Below, in pieces: positions 51,552-61,297 of a stretch of DNA of 64,000 nucleotides; positions within the stretch are counted from its first letter, which is position 1; each line of letters begins with the position of its first letter. The notes below the pieces were generated by a model. The model searched no databases. It saw only the letters and a program-made list of their open reading frames with translations, and was not told the origin of the DNA. Made by a program: the position numbers and the translations under genes. This DNA is from CAYOSF01 sp964406605 (GTDB lineage Bacteria > Chloroflexota > Dehalococcoidia > DSTF01 > RBG-16-68-14): assembly GCA_964406605.1 (NCBI GenBank), contig CAYOSF010000004.1, positions 1-64,000 of the forward strand, given 5' to 3'.

Positions 51552-53141
51552 ATGAGTAGCGACGACACGATCCGGGTCGGCGTGTTCTCGCCGAACGACA
51601 ACCGAGCGTGGGTGCGAGCCGACAACCTGGACCTCATGCTCCGGCACGAGGGGCTGCTCATCGATGCGCTCCGGGGGCAGGGCGTGGAGGTGATCCGGGG
51701 CGGCGACGGCTACCCGCGCGAAGACCAGATCGCGTGGAATCGAGAGCTGGTGATCGAGCAGGCGAGGAAGATCGCCCAGGCGCGGCCGGACGCGCTGATC
51801 CTGAACCAGGGCTCGTGGACGTTCCCGCGGGACTCCGTGGATGCGGTGGACATCTATGAGGGCGCGATCCGGACGCTGGTGGACAACGCCGGCGAGGCCG
51901 GGGCGCGCATTCTGCTGTTCGGGTACAAGGACCCGGCGGTCCCCGGCATGGTGGCCGTGATGGCGGTGGCCGGGGCGCTCAAGATCATGGGCCGGTCGTA
52001 CCAGATCTGCTACGGCCTGGTCGACCAGGACCCGTCGACGCTACAGGACCTGATGAGCAAGCTCCGCTTCTTCAAGCGACGCGCCGACGCGGCACGGGAC
52101 GTTGCGGGCGTCATCGCCAGGCTGCCGGAGCAGAAGTACCTCCAGTTCGGGGGCGAGTCGCTGCGCATGCCCACGGCCACGGCCGACCCCAACCTGTGGC
52201 AGAAGACCTTCAAGGTGAGCTACGACCACCTCGACCAGTCCGAGATCGTGAGCCGCGCCCTGGGCTTCGTGCGCTGGAGTGGCGTGGCGGGCGAGAGCGA
52301 CTACGAGATCGTGGACGACAGGCTGAAGAAAGCCATCGCCTATAAGGAGAAAGAGGGCAGGTTCGACTTCAGCAGGCCAAAACTGACATCGATCGGCAAG
52401 TTCGTGATGCAGACGGCCATGTTCTACGCGGCGCGAGACATCGTGGAGGAGACGGGCGCCACCTTCTGCGGCGTCAAGTGCCAGGACGAACTGAGCGCGC
52501 GGATGTGCACCGCCTGCATCGTTACGTCGTATCTGGGCAACGACGTGGCGCCCGACGGGACGCCGCAGGAGCGCTTCTACCCGACCTCCTGCGAGAACGA
52601 CATGGACACCGCGCTCACTCAGCACCTGCTCCACCTGCTGACGGGCCGCCCGGCCGCCTTCGGCGACTTCCGGGACGTGGAGGACGGCGCGCTGGCCATC
52701 GTCAACTGCGGCCAGCACCCGACGCACTTCTTCGGCACGCCCGACGAGGACCCGGCGGAGAAGGAGCGCCGGGCCGAGTTCATGGGACAGGAGGTGTTCT
52801 ATGACGCCGGCGGGAGCGTCGTGCGAGGCCGGACGCCGGGAGGTCTCGAAGTCACGGTGGCGAGGCTGGGGCGCGAGAACATGCGCTACTACCTGGCCGC
52901 CACGGTCCTGCAGACCGTCGACGTGCCGGTCGAGCAGCACGAGCGCTACAACCCGTCTTGGCCGGTCCTGCGCGGCAAGATCCCGATGGCGGAGCGCGAG
53001 CTGATCGCCATGTGGCCGTCGAACCACCTCGCGTTCTCGTTTGGGGACTTGACGCCGGACCTGGCGGAGCTGTGCGAGGTGTTGGGCATCGGCTACTGTA
53101 TCGTCGACGGGGACGGGAACCGGTACGAGCGGCCCGCGTAG
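51552..53141 (+). CDS. L-fucose/L-arabinose-isomerase-like sugar isomerase
   Basis: 529 aa. The overall order follows FucI/AraA-type aldose-ketose isomerases: N-terminal Rossmann-like region (IRVGVFSPNDNRAWVR, LILNQGSWTFP), central YKDPAVPGMVA and QICYGLVDQDPSTL, then the metal-ligand zone VKCQDELSARMCTAC and SCENDMDTALTQHLLHLLTG, with a late His in WPSNHLAFSFGDL. Substrate not determinable, and it is divergent from true FucI. A TATAAT at 51492-51497 lies upstream. A nitroreductase gene follows in the same direction. Confidence 0.78.
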   Translation: MSSDDTIRVGVFSPNDNRAWVRADNLDLMLRHEGLLIDALRGQGVEVIRGGDGYPREDQIAWNRELVIEQARKIAQARPDALILNQGSWTFPRDSVDAVDIYEGAIRTLVDNAGEAGARILLFGYKDPAVPGMVAVMAVAGALKIMGRSYQICYGLVDQDPSTLQDLMSKLRFFKRRADAARDVAGVIARLPEQKYLQFGGESLRMPTATADPNLWQKTFKVSYDHLDQSEIVSRALGFVRWSGVAGESDYEIVDDRLKKAIAYKEKEGRFDFSRPKLTSIGKFVMQTAMFYAARDIVEETGATFCGVKCQDELSARMCTACIVTSYLGNDVAPDGTPQERFYPTSCENDMDTALTQHLLHLLTGRPAAFGDFRDVEDGALAIVNCGQHPTHFFGTPDEDPAEKERRAEFMGQEVFYDAGGSVVRGRTPGGLEVTVARLGRENMRYYLAATVLQTVDVPVEQHERYNPSWPVLRGKIPMAERELIAMWPSNHLAFSFGDLTPDLAELCEVLGIGYCIVDGDGNRYERPA

Positions 53142-53200
53142 CGGCGGGCGGCGCCGGACAGCGCCAACAGAGACCTGGCCAGAGCGGAGGGAAGCACACG

Positions 53201-53815
53201 ATGGACGTATTCGAAGCGATCGGCACGCTGCGCGCGATGCGCCGGCTGAAGCCCGATCCGGTCTCCGATGAGGACGTCTGGAAGGTTCTCGACGCCGCCA
53301 TCAAGGCGCCCAGCGGCGGGAACCGGCAGCCGTGGAACTTCATCGTCGTGCGAGACCCGGAGATCAGGCGCAGGCTGGGCGAGTACTACCTCGACGCGTG
53401 GGGCAAGGCGTACGCCGGCGGGCCAGGCCGGGCCAGGCTGGACGACCCACGCTCGGCGCGCGTGTACCGTTCGGCCGAGCACCTGGCGCACCACCTGGCC
53501 GAGGCGCCGGTCCTCATCATCGTCACCCTACGCAAGGACGGGCCGACCCTTCCGCCCCTGGCCGGCAGCTCCATCTACCCGGCGATCCAGAACCTGATGC
53601 TGGCCGCGCGGGCGCTCGGCCTGGGCACCACGCTCACAACGCTGCACAAGCTCCACGAGCGGGAGGTGAAGGAACTCCTCGGCATCCCGGAGCAGGTCGA
53701 AACCATGGCGCTCATCCCCCTCGGCCGGCCGAAGGGGCGGTTCGGTCCTCCGACGCGGTTGCCCGTGGAGAAGGTCGTCTACTGGGAGCGGTGGGGCGAA
53801 CGACGGGAGCGGTGA
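53201..53815 (+). CDS. Nitroreductase family protein
   Basis: 204 aa. MDVFEAIGTLRAMRRLKPDPVSDEDVWKVLDAAIKAPSGGNRQPWNFIVV has the FMN-binding Arg pair and the APSGGNRQPW loop of nitroreductases. ALGLGTTLTTL and MALIPLGRPKG continue the fold. An FMN-dependent NAD(P)H oxidoreductase, dimeric in the family. GGAGGGAAG upstream of the ATG at 53201 supports this start; the frame is open further upstream without conservation. Confidence 0.9.
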   Translation: MDVFEAIGTLRAMRRLKPDPVSDEDVWKVLDAAIKAPSGGNRQPWNFIVVRDPEIRRRLGEYYLDAWGKAYAGGPGRARLDDPRSARVYRSAEHLAHHLAEAPVLIIVTLRKDGPTLPPLAGSSIYPAIQNLMLAARALGLGTTLTTLHKLHEREVKELLGIPEQVETMALIPLGRPKGRFGPPTRLPVEKVVYWERWGERRER

Positions 53816-53924
53816 CCGCGCCACGAGCGGCCGGCCGAGAGACTGCTGAACAAACTCCGCAAATCTGTCCCACCCGCCCGCCCGGTTGTGTTTGTTGAAT
53901 CTGGGGGACACCCCCAGACCCCCG

Positions 53925-53952
53925 GCAGAGTCCTTCCCGGGAAGGACTCTGC
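53925..53952. terminator. Bidirectional terminator-like perfect palindrome
   Basis: GCAGAGTCCTTCCC and its exact reverse complement form a 28-bp palindrome, followed by CTCCCCCTTCTT. A smaller hairpin (TGGGGG...CCCCCA, about 53902-53916) precedes it. It lies between convergent genes. The lack of a long T-run makes it an imperfect intrinsic terminator. Confidence 0.55.
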
Positions 53953-53978
53953 ACTCCCCCTTCTTCCGCAGGCTCAGC

Positions 53979-56573
53979 CTAGCCGGTTGACAGAGCGATG
54001 TCGATGTGCAGGCTGTCGCCCGCGCCCAGCGCGACGGGCCGCGTGAACTCGACCGACAGCCCCTCATCATCGACGGTCAGCCGTCCCTCGACATCGCTGC
54101 CGGCCACCGAAAGCTGATCGACGCGCGCCGCGCCGCCGTCCACCAGTCGCGGGACGCCGAGACGCTCGAGTAACAAGCTGCCGTACAGCAGATCGAGCGC
54201 GTGGGTCTGCTTCGACCCGTCGCGGCGCTGGGCGTAGCGGCCCCAGGATTCGCCCGCGGTAAAGAAGCAACGGAAGTCGTCGGTCGAGAGGCGCGGCGCG
54301 AAGGCGAGCGAGCGCTCCGGCGCGCTGTACCGGTACCCGCTCAGCGCGAGCAGCAGCGACCACGACGACATGGCGCGGGCGTAATGGCTCCCGCATTCGA
54401 CCTCGTTCCAGGGGTTGCGGCGCTCGCCGTCGTAGCGCTCTCGGGCCGAGCGCACGATTGTCAGTCCCTCGTCCAGCAGTCCCTCCCAGATGAGGTGCGC
54501 CGCGACGTGGTACTCGATGCCCGTCCACACCTCGTGCGCGTAGGGGAAGGGATAGCGGGGGCGGCCGCCCTGGGGCCAGGAGCAGAGAACGAGCCCCGCC
54601 TCGTCGTTGAGGGCATAGACACGCTGGGGATTGGGGTGGTCGGATAGATCGGCGCGGTAGTTGTACCGGTAGATCGACGCGAGCGCCTGCCGCACGCGCT
54701 CCCGCGGCAGCAGGTGACCGAGCCCGATGGTGGAGGCAAGCCACTGGCCGAGAAGCTGGTCGGACAGGCAGCCGACGCCGAACTGGTAGCGGTGCTCGTC
54801 GATGTCTTCGAGGCGCTGCACGTAGAACTCGCCGTTCCAGAGCAGCTCCTCGGTCCGCTGCCGGCCCTGCTCGTACACGCGACGGTACTCCTCGGCCGAC
54901 TGCTCCTCGCCCAGGGCGCGGGCCATCTCCTCGGCGGCGCGCAGGGCGCCGAGGTAGAGGACGTTGGTCATCGGGTTCGAGCCGTAGAACTCGATGTCGT
55001 AGGTGTTGTGCTGTTCGCCGTCCATCATGCCGTCGCGGTCGGCGTCCCAGGACTGCCAGGCGAACTCAAGGGCGCGCTTGGCGTGGGGCCACAGCTCGCG
55101 CAGGAACGACTCGTCGCCGCCCATCTGCCATTCGCGGTAGAGCCGGAGGACGGTGCCCATCTGGCCGTCGGCCGCGGGCGCGTGGGCCCACAGCTCGCCG
55201 ACCAGCGGGATGAGCGAACGGAAGGCCATGTCGCCGTCGGACCGGGTGTTCGATGCGAAGTCGGTCCGGCGCGCGCCGCGTTCGAGCTGGGGGAAGAGGA
55301 AGGCGGGCGCCTGGGCGTAGTTCCAGACGTGGGTGCAGTCCATGGGGCAGCAGCCGGACGTGTCGGCGCAGCCCTCGAAGGCGTGGAAGCGGCCGTCCTC
55401 AGTGCGGAGGCAGGTGGTGGTGCGGATGGTCGACATTTGGCTGGAGACGGCGTCCAGCACATAGTCGGGGAGCGTGCTCCCGAAGAACGCGTCGTGGAAG
55501 AGGCGGGTCTGCGACTCCAGGCGATCCATGTGCTCAACGGTGTAGCGGGCCGCGTCCCAAGCGTCGGCGAAGCGGGTCGCGTACTCGTTGCCCAGGCGCT
55601 TGCCCCGCACCGCCTCCTCGACGTTCCAGTAGTTCATCAGGTTCGGGAAGTGCCAGGCGAGGATGAACGGGAGCCGCGCCGACTCCCCGGGGGCGAGCGA
55701 GGCGACCAGCCCGAGGCTGCCGATGTCGGTCTCGTTATCCGGCGTGGGGCTCTCGTCCGAGGGAGCGATTCGGCCGTTCTGAGAGAAGGCGTCCCAGAAG
55801 CCCTGGACGTCGTCGAACCAGCCGGCGCGCTCCCAGTGGGCGCAGGCGGTAATCTCCGGCCAAGGCGTCGCGACGGCCATCGTGCCGAAGGCGGGGTCCT
55901 CGGGAGCGTACTTGGCGCTGGACATGCGCAGGCCCCGGAGCGAGCCTTCATCGACCACCTGATTCAGATTCCGGCCGTACAGGTGGCTGTGCCGGCCTCG
56001 TAATGAGGCCAGGCCGTCGTAGCCGACGGCGTTCATCATGCTGAAGGCGACCGTCGCACGCACGGGCCGGTCACCATCGTTCGTGAGCGTCCAGAAGAAG
56101 ACGGCGACCGGCAGGCCGGAGTCCTCGGGGTCGGCCGGGATGCACGGGTTGAACGCCTCCAGGGCGAAGCGGAGCGGGAGGGCCGGGTCCTCGAAGTCGA
56201 TGCGGGCGAAGGGGTAGCTGCCGGTGAATCGGGCGGAGGCGAGCCGGGGGAGGCCGGCGGCGAGGTTGGCGGGCGCGCCGAACCCGCCTCCGTAAGGCGG
56301 CTGGAGTCGCGACTCCAGGACGCGGGCGACGGGCTCGCCGCCCTCGGGCGCGGCCCAGATGCTGAAGAAGGTATAGGGCAGGTGCTTGCCCTTGCCGGGT
56401 CGATTGAAGACCTCCCAGTCGCGGAGCTGGCCGCGCCCGCCGAGCGACACGGTACCGGTGCCGATGCCGCCCAGCGGGAAGGCGATCTCCTGGAGCGCCG
56501 CGCCCTCGAACGTGCGCCCGACGGGCGGTTCCGGCGACGGGTCGGCAGGTGGTGAGCTACTCGATGTGGACAT
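53979..56573 (-). CDS. GH116 beta-glycosidase (glucosylceramidase/beta-glucosidase-like)
   Basis: 864 aa. The N-terminus ALQEIAFPLGGIGTGTVSLGGRGQLRDWEVFNRP is the GH116 N-terminal domain signature. The catalytic (alpha/alpha)6 domain includes CCPMDCTHVWNYAQAPAFLFPQLER, DGEQHNTYDIEFYGSNPMTNVLYLGALRAAEEMA and WTGIEYHVAAHLIWEGLL, with NEVECGSHYARAMSSWSLLLALSGY late. Cleaves beta-glucosides or xylosides and lipid-linked glucosides in the family. No signal peptide, so intracellular. The ATG at 56573 has GAGGAG 7 bp upstream; the frame extends into repeats beyond it. Confidence 0.9.
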   Translation of the reverse strand: MSTSSSSPPADPSPEPPVGRTFEGAALQEIAFPLGGIGTGTVSLGGRGQLRDWEVFNRPGKGKHLPYTFFSIWAAPEGGEPVARVLESRLQPPYGGGFGAPANLAAGLPRLASARFTGSYPFARIDFEDPALPLRFALEAFNPCIPADPEDSGLPVAVFFWTLTNDGDRPVRATVAFSMMNAVGYDGLASLRGRHSHLYGRNLNQVVDEGSLRGLRMSSAKYAPEDPAFGTMAVATPWPEITACAHWERAGWFDDVQGFWDAFSQNGRIAPSDESPTPDNETDIGSLGLVASLAPGESARLPFILAWHFPNLMNYWNVEEAVRGKRLGNEYATRFADAWDAARYTVEHMDRLESQTRLFHDAFFGSTLPDYVLDAVSSQMSTIRTTTCLRTEDGRFHAFEGCADTSGCCPMDCTHVWNYAQAPAFLFPQLERGARRTDFASNTRSDGDMAFRSLIPLVGELWAHAPAADGQMGTVLRLYREWQMGGDESFLRELWPHAKRALEFAWQSWDADRDGMMDGEQHNTYDIEFYGSNPMTNVLYLGALRAAEEMARALGEEQSAEEYRRVYEQGRQRTEELLWNGEFYVQRLEDIDEHRYQFGVGCLSDQLLGQWLASTIGLGHLLPRERVRQALASIYRYNYRADLSDHPNPQRVYALNDEAGLVLCSWPQGGRPRYPFPYAHEVWTGIEYHVAAHLIWEGLLDEGLTIVRSARERYDGERRNPWNEVECGSHYARAMSSWSLLLALSGYRYSAPERSLAFAPRLSTDDFRCFFTAGESWGRYAQRRDGSKQTHALDLLYGSLLLERLGVPRLVDGGAARVDQLSVAGSDVEGRLTVDDEGLSVEFTRPVALGAGDSLHIDIALSTG

Positions 56574-57173
56574 GAGCGGTCTCCTCGGTGGGCGGGCAGT
56601 ATGTGTCGTTGAGAGGATAGCGGCGAGAGGGTCGGGGGTCGAGGGCCGGGGGTCGCGAGAGCGCGGGCGAGGCAGTTGCCTGTTGATTGCATTTGGAAAT
56701 GGGACGGATTCCAGATACGAGAAGCGCGCATGTGGTTTGATTGACCGTCGTCGGGATGGGACCGAGGGCCGGAGATGGAGGGTCGGGGGCCAAGGGTCGC
56801 CGGAGCGGACCCTCACCCCGACCTGACGGTCGACCCTCTCCCGCACGCGGGCGAGGGCAGGGAACGGTAGGGAATTCGTTTTGCAGAATCATGTTCTTCC
56901 CCTGCACGCGTATTCGCGTTTGGTATCTGGAATCGGTTTCCGGGCGCACGGCCGTGCGCCCCTACGCGACCGGACCCGCACAAGACGGGTTGTACGAGCC
57001 TAGGATACGGCGCGGTCGGGAGAGCGCGAAGGGGCGGGTGGCACCGGGGGGAGGGCGGATACTGCGGCTGGCGAACGCAGAACGGACGCTACTGCGGCGG
57101 GACGGGCCTCGCCAGCAGAGCGAGTATGCGGGACAAGGGCGGCCTATAGCGAGGGGGCGGCGATCGGCTTAGA
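56574..57173. repeat. Dispersed-repeat intergenic region with REP palindrome
   Basis: About 600 bp without a gene. 56690-56760 is related to 640-720; 56809-56857 repeats the segment at 45723-45772; 56871-56940 is an inverted diverged copy of bases 1-82. 56942-56961 is the perfect palindrome GGGCGCACGG plus reverse complement, followed by CTAC. The downstream operon starts at the end of this tract. Confidence 0.8.
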
Positions 57174-58529
57174 ATGGTAGTGGTCATGAGGCAAGTGGAG
57201 AGCGTGGCTGTGGGCGCGAAGGCGTGCAACTTGGCGGAGCTAGAGCCCTATGTCCGAGCGCTGGAGACTCTGGCGACGCAAGCCCGCCCTGTGGGTGTAA
57301 GCACGGGCAGCGCTGATTGGATGTCGAAGGTGCTTGATGGGCAGCCCAGCGGGGAGCTGAAGAGAGTTGTTCCGCTGGAGAAAAGAAGGGAAATGGGCGC
57401 GTTCTTCACCGGGAAGGCGCTGGCAGGCGAAACGGTAGCGCCATGGCGGCAGAAGCTCACGCGGCAGGCGAGGATAGTTGACCCGGCGTGCGGTGCGGGA
57501 GATCTTCTGCTTGCATGTGCGCGGTCATTACCAACGCATGAAACACTCAGAGAGACCTTGTGGCAATGGGGCCGCCAGGTATTCGGGTTCGACTTGCATC
57601 CGGAGTTCGTGCGGGTGACCAAAGCAAGGCTAGCCCTGCTGGCCGCCCAGCGTGTACGCCGAGACAGTAGAGTGGTGATCCCTCCGCTTGATCAGATGTT
57701 CCCGAATGTGCAGGTGGGGGATGGCTTGGGCGATGTGTACGATGCGGTCCGCCCGACGCACATCGTCTTGAACCCTCCGTTCCAGAGAGCGGAGGCCCCG
57801 GACTGGTACACGTTGGGGAATGGTCTGGTATCGCGCGCGGCGGTGTTCGTTCAGAGATGGCTGTTGGAGGCAGAGTCAAAAACGGAGTTCGCCGCAATCC
57901 TGCCTGACGTACTGAGGACGGGAGCCAACTACGCGAGCTGGAGAGCGTGGGTGGAAAGGCAGAGCGCGAGCCGCGAGGTGAAGGTGCATGGAGCCTTTGA
58001 CTCCGAGGCGGATGTGGATGTGTTCATACTTCGGGTGGTATGCGGCTCGAGGAAGGAAGCCGATGAGACTGGCTGGTGGCGGGGAGGGCCGGCGGAGCAG
58101 GGATGCGTAGGCGAGCGGTTCAATGTGCACGTGGGATCCGTGGTGCCGCACAGAGACGCGAAAATGGGGCCTTGGCGTGCGTTTGTCACCACGCGGGTAT
58201 TGCCACGCTGGGGTGTGGTGAGGGCTGATAAGAGCAAGAAACGCCGATATCGCGGCCGAACGTTCTCGCCGCCGTTCGTGGCGATACGCCGCACATCAGC
58301 ACCCGGCGACAGGAAGCGGGCTGTGGGTACGATTGTCACAGGTGCGATTCCTGTGGCGGTAGAGAACCATCTTATCGTGGCCGAGCCGCGTGACGGCTCA
58401 GTTCAGAGCTGTCGTGGGTTGCTGGATGTGCTGCATTCAGACGAGAGCGATCGGTGGTTCGACGAGCGAATACGGTGTAGACATCTGACGGTGTCGGCGG
58501 TGGCCGAATTGCCGTGGCGGAGCTGGTAG
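57174..58529 (+). CDS. N6-adenine DNA methyltransferase (first gene of four-gene operon)
   Basis: 451 aa. REMGAFFTGKALA precedes motif I D103-P-A-C-G-A-G (SAM binding), FGFDLHPEFVRVTKARL is the next strand, and N200-P-P-F is catalytic motif IV, the order of gamma-type N6 methyltransferases. The C-terminal part (about 240-451) lacks known nuclease motifs and probably recognises the DNA target. The next gene, a dual-ATPase kinase, starts 1 bp after its stop. Candidate self-marking enzyme of a defence system. Start could be ATG 57174 or 57186; no SD is evident. Not obviously related to the hsdS remnant downstream. Confidence 0.85.
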   Translation: MVVVMRQVESVAVGAKACNLAELEPYVRALETLATQARPVGVSTGSADWMSKVLDGQPSGELKRVVPLEKRREMGAFFTGKALAGETVAPWRQKLTRQARIVDPACGAGDLLLACARSLPTHETLRETLWQWGRQVFGFDLHPEFVRVTKARLALLAAQRVRRDSRVVIPPLDQMFPNVQVGDGLGDVYDAVRPTHIVLNPPFQRAEAPDWYTLGNGLVSRAAVFVQRWLLEAESKTEFAAILPDVLRTGANYASWRAWVERQSASREVKVHGAFDSEADVDVFILRVVCGSRKEADETGWWRGGPAEQGCVGERFNVHVGSVVPHRDAKMGPWRAFVTTRVLPRWGVVRADKSKKRRYRGRTFSPPFVAIRRTSAPGDRKRAVGTIVTGAIPVAVENHLIVAEPRDGSVQSCRGLLDVLHSDESDRWFDERIRCRHLTVSAVAELPWRSW

Positions 58530-58530
58530 G

Positions 58531-60579
58531 ATGACGACCGACTACCTCAAGTTCTCTCCAGACATTCTGCGCCGGCTGGGCGAAGAGCTTGTGCCTCAGC
58601 CGGAACAGGGCATCGTAGAGCTGGTGCGAAACTCATACGATGCGGACGCCGTAAGCTGCACTGTGGAGATCAACGACGCGGGGGGGCCAGGAGGAGCGGT
58701 TTGCGTCACTGATGACGGCGTGGGCATGGATGTCGAGGCGATCAGCTCTGGGTGGCTGGTAGTGGGACGGTCGCCAAAAGTGGGGCGGCAGGTCACCGGG
58801 CGGGGGCGCTATCCTGTAGGGGACAAGGGGCTTGGGAGACTGGCCGCACTGCGCATGGGGCGGTTCGCCGACCTGGCGACTCGACCCAAGCGGGATCCGG
58901 GGAAGCAGTTCCGCCTGGTAATCGACTGGGTGCGCGTAGACAGCGCGACTGTAGTGGAAGGCGTTCCATTCGAGATCAAGGAACAAGAGACCAGGGAGCC
59001 CCCTGGAACGACGATCGAGATCAGGGACCTCCACGTTGCGCTGGGGCGGAGAGAGGTGAACCGGCTAGCGCGGTCACTGCTTCTACTGGCGGATCCCTTC
59101 GATGACTCGACTGGATTCCACCCGCAACTTGTGGCACCAGCCTTCAGTGATCTGGAGAAGCGTGTGCGGGAGTCCTATTTCGCGGAAGCGGATCACAAGC
59201 TTGTGGCGAGCTTGGACGAGGCCGGTAGAGGTCAAGCGGAAGTAGTGGACTGGAAGAATGAAGTGCTGTGGAAGGCTGCACACGAGGATTTGAGCGACCG
59301 GCCGTACGAAGCGCCTGCTGCAACCTTCGAGTTGTCGGTCTTCCTTCTGGACTCCAAGACGTTCTCTTCGCGCTCGGTATCACTGCGGGAAGTCAGGCAA
59401 TGGCTCCAGGTGGTGGGCGGTGTCCACCTGTACCATAGGGGACTTCGCGCACATCCGTATGGCGATCCCGGCCACGACTGGCTGGAGATGAATCTCCGAA
59501 GGGCAAGAAGCCCCGAAGAGCGCCCTTCTACGAACACGTCGATTGGCCGGGTCGTCGTCCCGGATCCTGGAGAGCACCTGATACAGAAGACGGATCGAAC
59601 GGGCTTCATAGAGAACGAAGCTTTCGGGGAGCTCCGTGGCTTTTGCACAGACGCTCTGGATTGGATGGCGAAAGCGCGACTGCGTGCAAGAGAACGGGGC
59701 CGGCAGAAGGAGAGAGTGGGGGCGTCGCGGTCGGTGGTACGTGCGCGCGAGTCAGTCAAGCACGCCATGGACGAGGTGCCCGTACCGGTGCGGAGGTCGG
59801 TGGAAAAGGCGGTGGAGCGCCTGGATCGTGCGCGTGACAGAGAGTCAAGAGCGCTCAGGGAAGAGCTGCAGCTGTACAGAACGCTGGCTACTGTGGGGAC
59901 GACGGCCGCAGTCTTCGCTCACGAATCGGCGAAGCCAGTTTCTCAGATCGAGAGGACGGCCAGGATCATCGAGAATCGCGGGCGTAGGCTGTTGAAGGAG
60001 CGGTATGCAGAAGAGCTGGAGAAGCCCGTTGGCCTGGTCATTCGGTCATCTCAAGCTCTGCGGAGTTTTGCCGCGCTGCCGCTGAGTCTTCTCAAGCGGG
60101 AAAAGCGAAGGGTGGGTCGCGTGGACGTGCATGCGGTCATCGGGGATGTTCATGATCTCTTCGAACCGTTCCTGACGGACGCTCGCATACGGGTGGATCT
60201 TGAACTGACGCAGCAGATCCCTTCGATAAGGGGGAGTGCTGCAGCGCTTGAGGCCATAGTGGCGAATCTGCTTACTAACGCGGTAAACGCTTTCGCAGCT
60301 CAGTCTGGCAAGGTAGCGTCGCGCCGAGTGGTGATTCGTACAGAACTCTCGGGAGACAGACTGCTCCTGCGAGTCATGGACAATGGACCGGGAATCACGG
60401 ACATAAGCGTAGACGACATCTGGCTGCCTGGCCAGAGCACCGTGCCTGGTGGCACAGGCCTGGGGCTTACGATTGTGCGCGACTCGGCGGTGGACCTTGG
60501 CGGGAGTGCGCACGCACTGGCGCATGGGGAGCTGGAGGGTGCCGAATTGGTAGTTGAGCTTCCGACTATCGGAGCGTAG
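58531..60579 (+). CDS. Dual GHKL ATPase: MORC/Hsp90-like N-terminus plus histidine kinase C-terminus
   Basis: 682 aa. The N-terminal GHKL domain has IVELVRNSYDADA (E30, N34), DDGVGMD (61-67) and VGDKGLGRLA (96-105), the Hsp90/MutL/MORC arrangement. The middle region (about 160-440) is a mixed transducer ending in Arg-rich helices. Then comes a histidine-kinase module: H-box VFAHESAKPVSQIERTARI with H464, N-box NLLTNAVNAF (N579/N583), DNGPGI and GGTGLGLTIV. No membrane segment or PAS domain, so cytosolic. Two ATPase domains in one kinase are unusual. A response-regulator gene starts next, so it presumably phosphorylates that protein when DNA or an invader is sensed (inference). Confidence 0.85.
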   Translation: MTTDYLKFSPDILRRLGEELVPQPEQGIVELVRNSYDADAVSCTVEINDAGGPGGAVCVTDDGVGMDVEAISSGWLVVGRSPKVGRQVTGRGRYPVGDKGLGRLAALRMGRFADLATRPKRDPGKQFRLVIDWVRVDSATVVEGVPFEIKEQETREPPGTTIEIRDLHVALGRREVNRLARSLLLLADPFDDSTGFHPQLVAPAFSDLEKRVRESYFAEADHKLVASLDEAGRGQAEVVDWKNEVLWKAAHEDLSDRPYEAPAATFELSVFLLDSKTFSSRSVSLREVRQWLQVVGGVHLYHRGLRAHPYGDPGHDWLEMNLRRARSPEERPSTNTSIGRVVVPDPGEHLIQKTDRTGFIENEAFGELRGFCTDALDWMAKARLRARERGRQKERVGASRSVVRARESVKHAMDEVPVPVRRSVEKAVERLDRARDRESRALREELQLYRTLATVGTTAAVFAHESAKPVSQIERTARIIENRGRRLLKERYAEELEKPVGLVIRSSQALRSFAALPLSLLKREKRRVGRVDVHAVIGDVHDLFEPFLTDARIRVDLELTQQIPSIRGSAAALEAIVANLLTNAVNAFAAQSGKVASRRVVIRTELSGDRLLLRVMDNGPGITDISVDDIWLPGQSTVPGGTGLGLTIVRDSAVDLGGSAHALAHGELEGAELVVELPTIGA

Positions 60580-60580
60580 A

Positions 60581-61297
60581 TTGACCTCCGTGCGTTCCGA
60601 CTCGCAGATCGAAAAGGTGGCGGTGGTTGATGACGACCAAACCGAGGCACAGCTAATGAGCGAGATTGTGCAAGAGGCTGGCTTCTTGCCTGTGCCAGTT
60701 CTTGCGACCGAGCGAACGGATCGGTTTGACAACCCCTCGGTGCTAGCAGCTGTGATTCAGGACAGAGCGGAGGCGGCCGTGTGTGATCATCGCCTGCGAC
60801 CGCTGGGTTATGCATCTTTCGACGGCGCACAACTGGTGGCCGAGCTTCTTGTGCGAAAGATACCGGCAGTGCTGGTCACTACGTACCTGGATATCGACGC
60901 AGATGTGTCGATTAGAAGGTGGCGCGACAAGATCCCAGTTCTACTAAGTAGGGATGAAGCCGATCCAGAGCATATCCGAGAGGGACTGGAAGCGTGTCTG
61001 TCGGAGATAGCCGGCGCAGTACTAGCTGGCCGGCGGCCTCGCAGAGCCCTGATACGCGTGGTGGATGTCACACAGGAATCCAGCGAGACCGTTGTGGACG
61101 CTATCGTGCCGCAGTGGAACCCGAACAAGGGCGTTCGCTTTCCGGTCACGCTCCTGCCTCGTGAGCTGCACAGCGAGGTGGCCCCCGGAATCAGGCTACT
61201 GGCTGATGTGAATATTGGCGCACGAAAGGCCGAAGAGCTGTTCTTCGGGAACTTCGATCTTGCGCCAGAGCCTGCTCGAGAGAATGACGTCCTGTGA
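60581..61297 (+). CDS. Response-regulator receiver protein with unknown C-terminal domain
   Basis: 238 aa from a TTG with GGAG six bases upstream; GTG 60590 is an alternative. The receiver domain has VAVVDDDQTE (acidic pocket) and AAVCDHRL with Asp69 as likely phospho-acceptor, then AVLVTTYLD with the Thr. The usual Lys is not clear (PVLLSRDEAD). Residues about 150-238 (RALIRVVDVTQESSETVVDAIVPQWNPNKGVRF...) are not a known DNA-binding output. It overlaps the metallo-beta-lactamase-fold gene by 14 bp, suggesting it controls that protein's activity rather than transcription. Confidence 0.8.
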   Translation: MTSVRSDSQIEKVAVVDDDQTEAQLMSEIVQEAGFLPVPVLATERTDRFDNPSVLAAVIQDRAEAAVCDHRLRPLGYASFDGAQLVAELLVRKIPAVLVTTYLDIDADVSIRRWRDKIPVLLSRDEADPEHIREGLEACLSEIAGAVLAGRRPRRALIRVVDVTQESSETVVDAIVPQWNPNKGVRFPVTLLPRELHSEVAPGIRLLADVNIGARKAEELFFGNFDLAPEPARENDVL

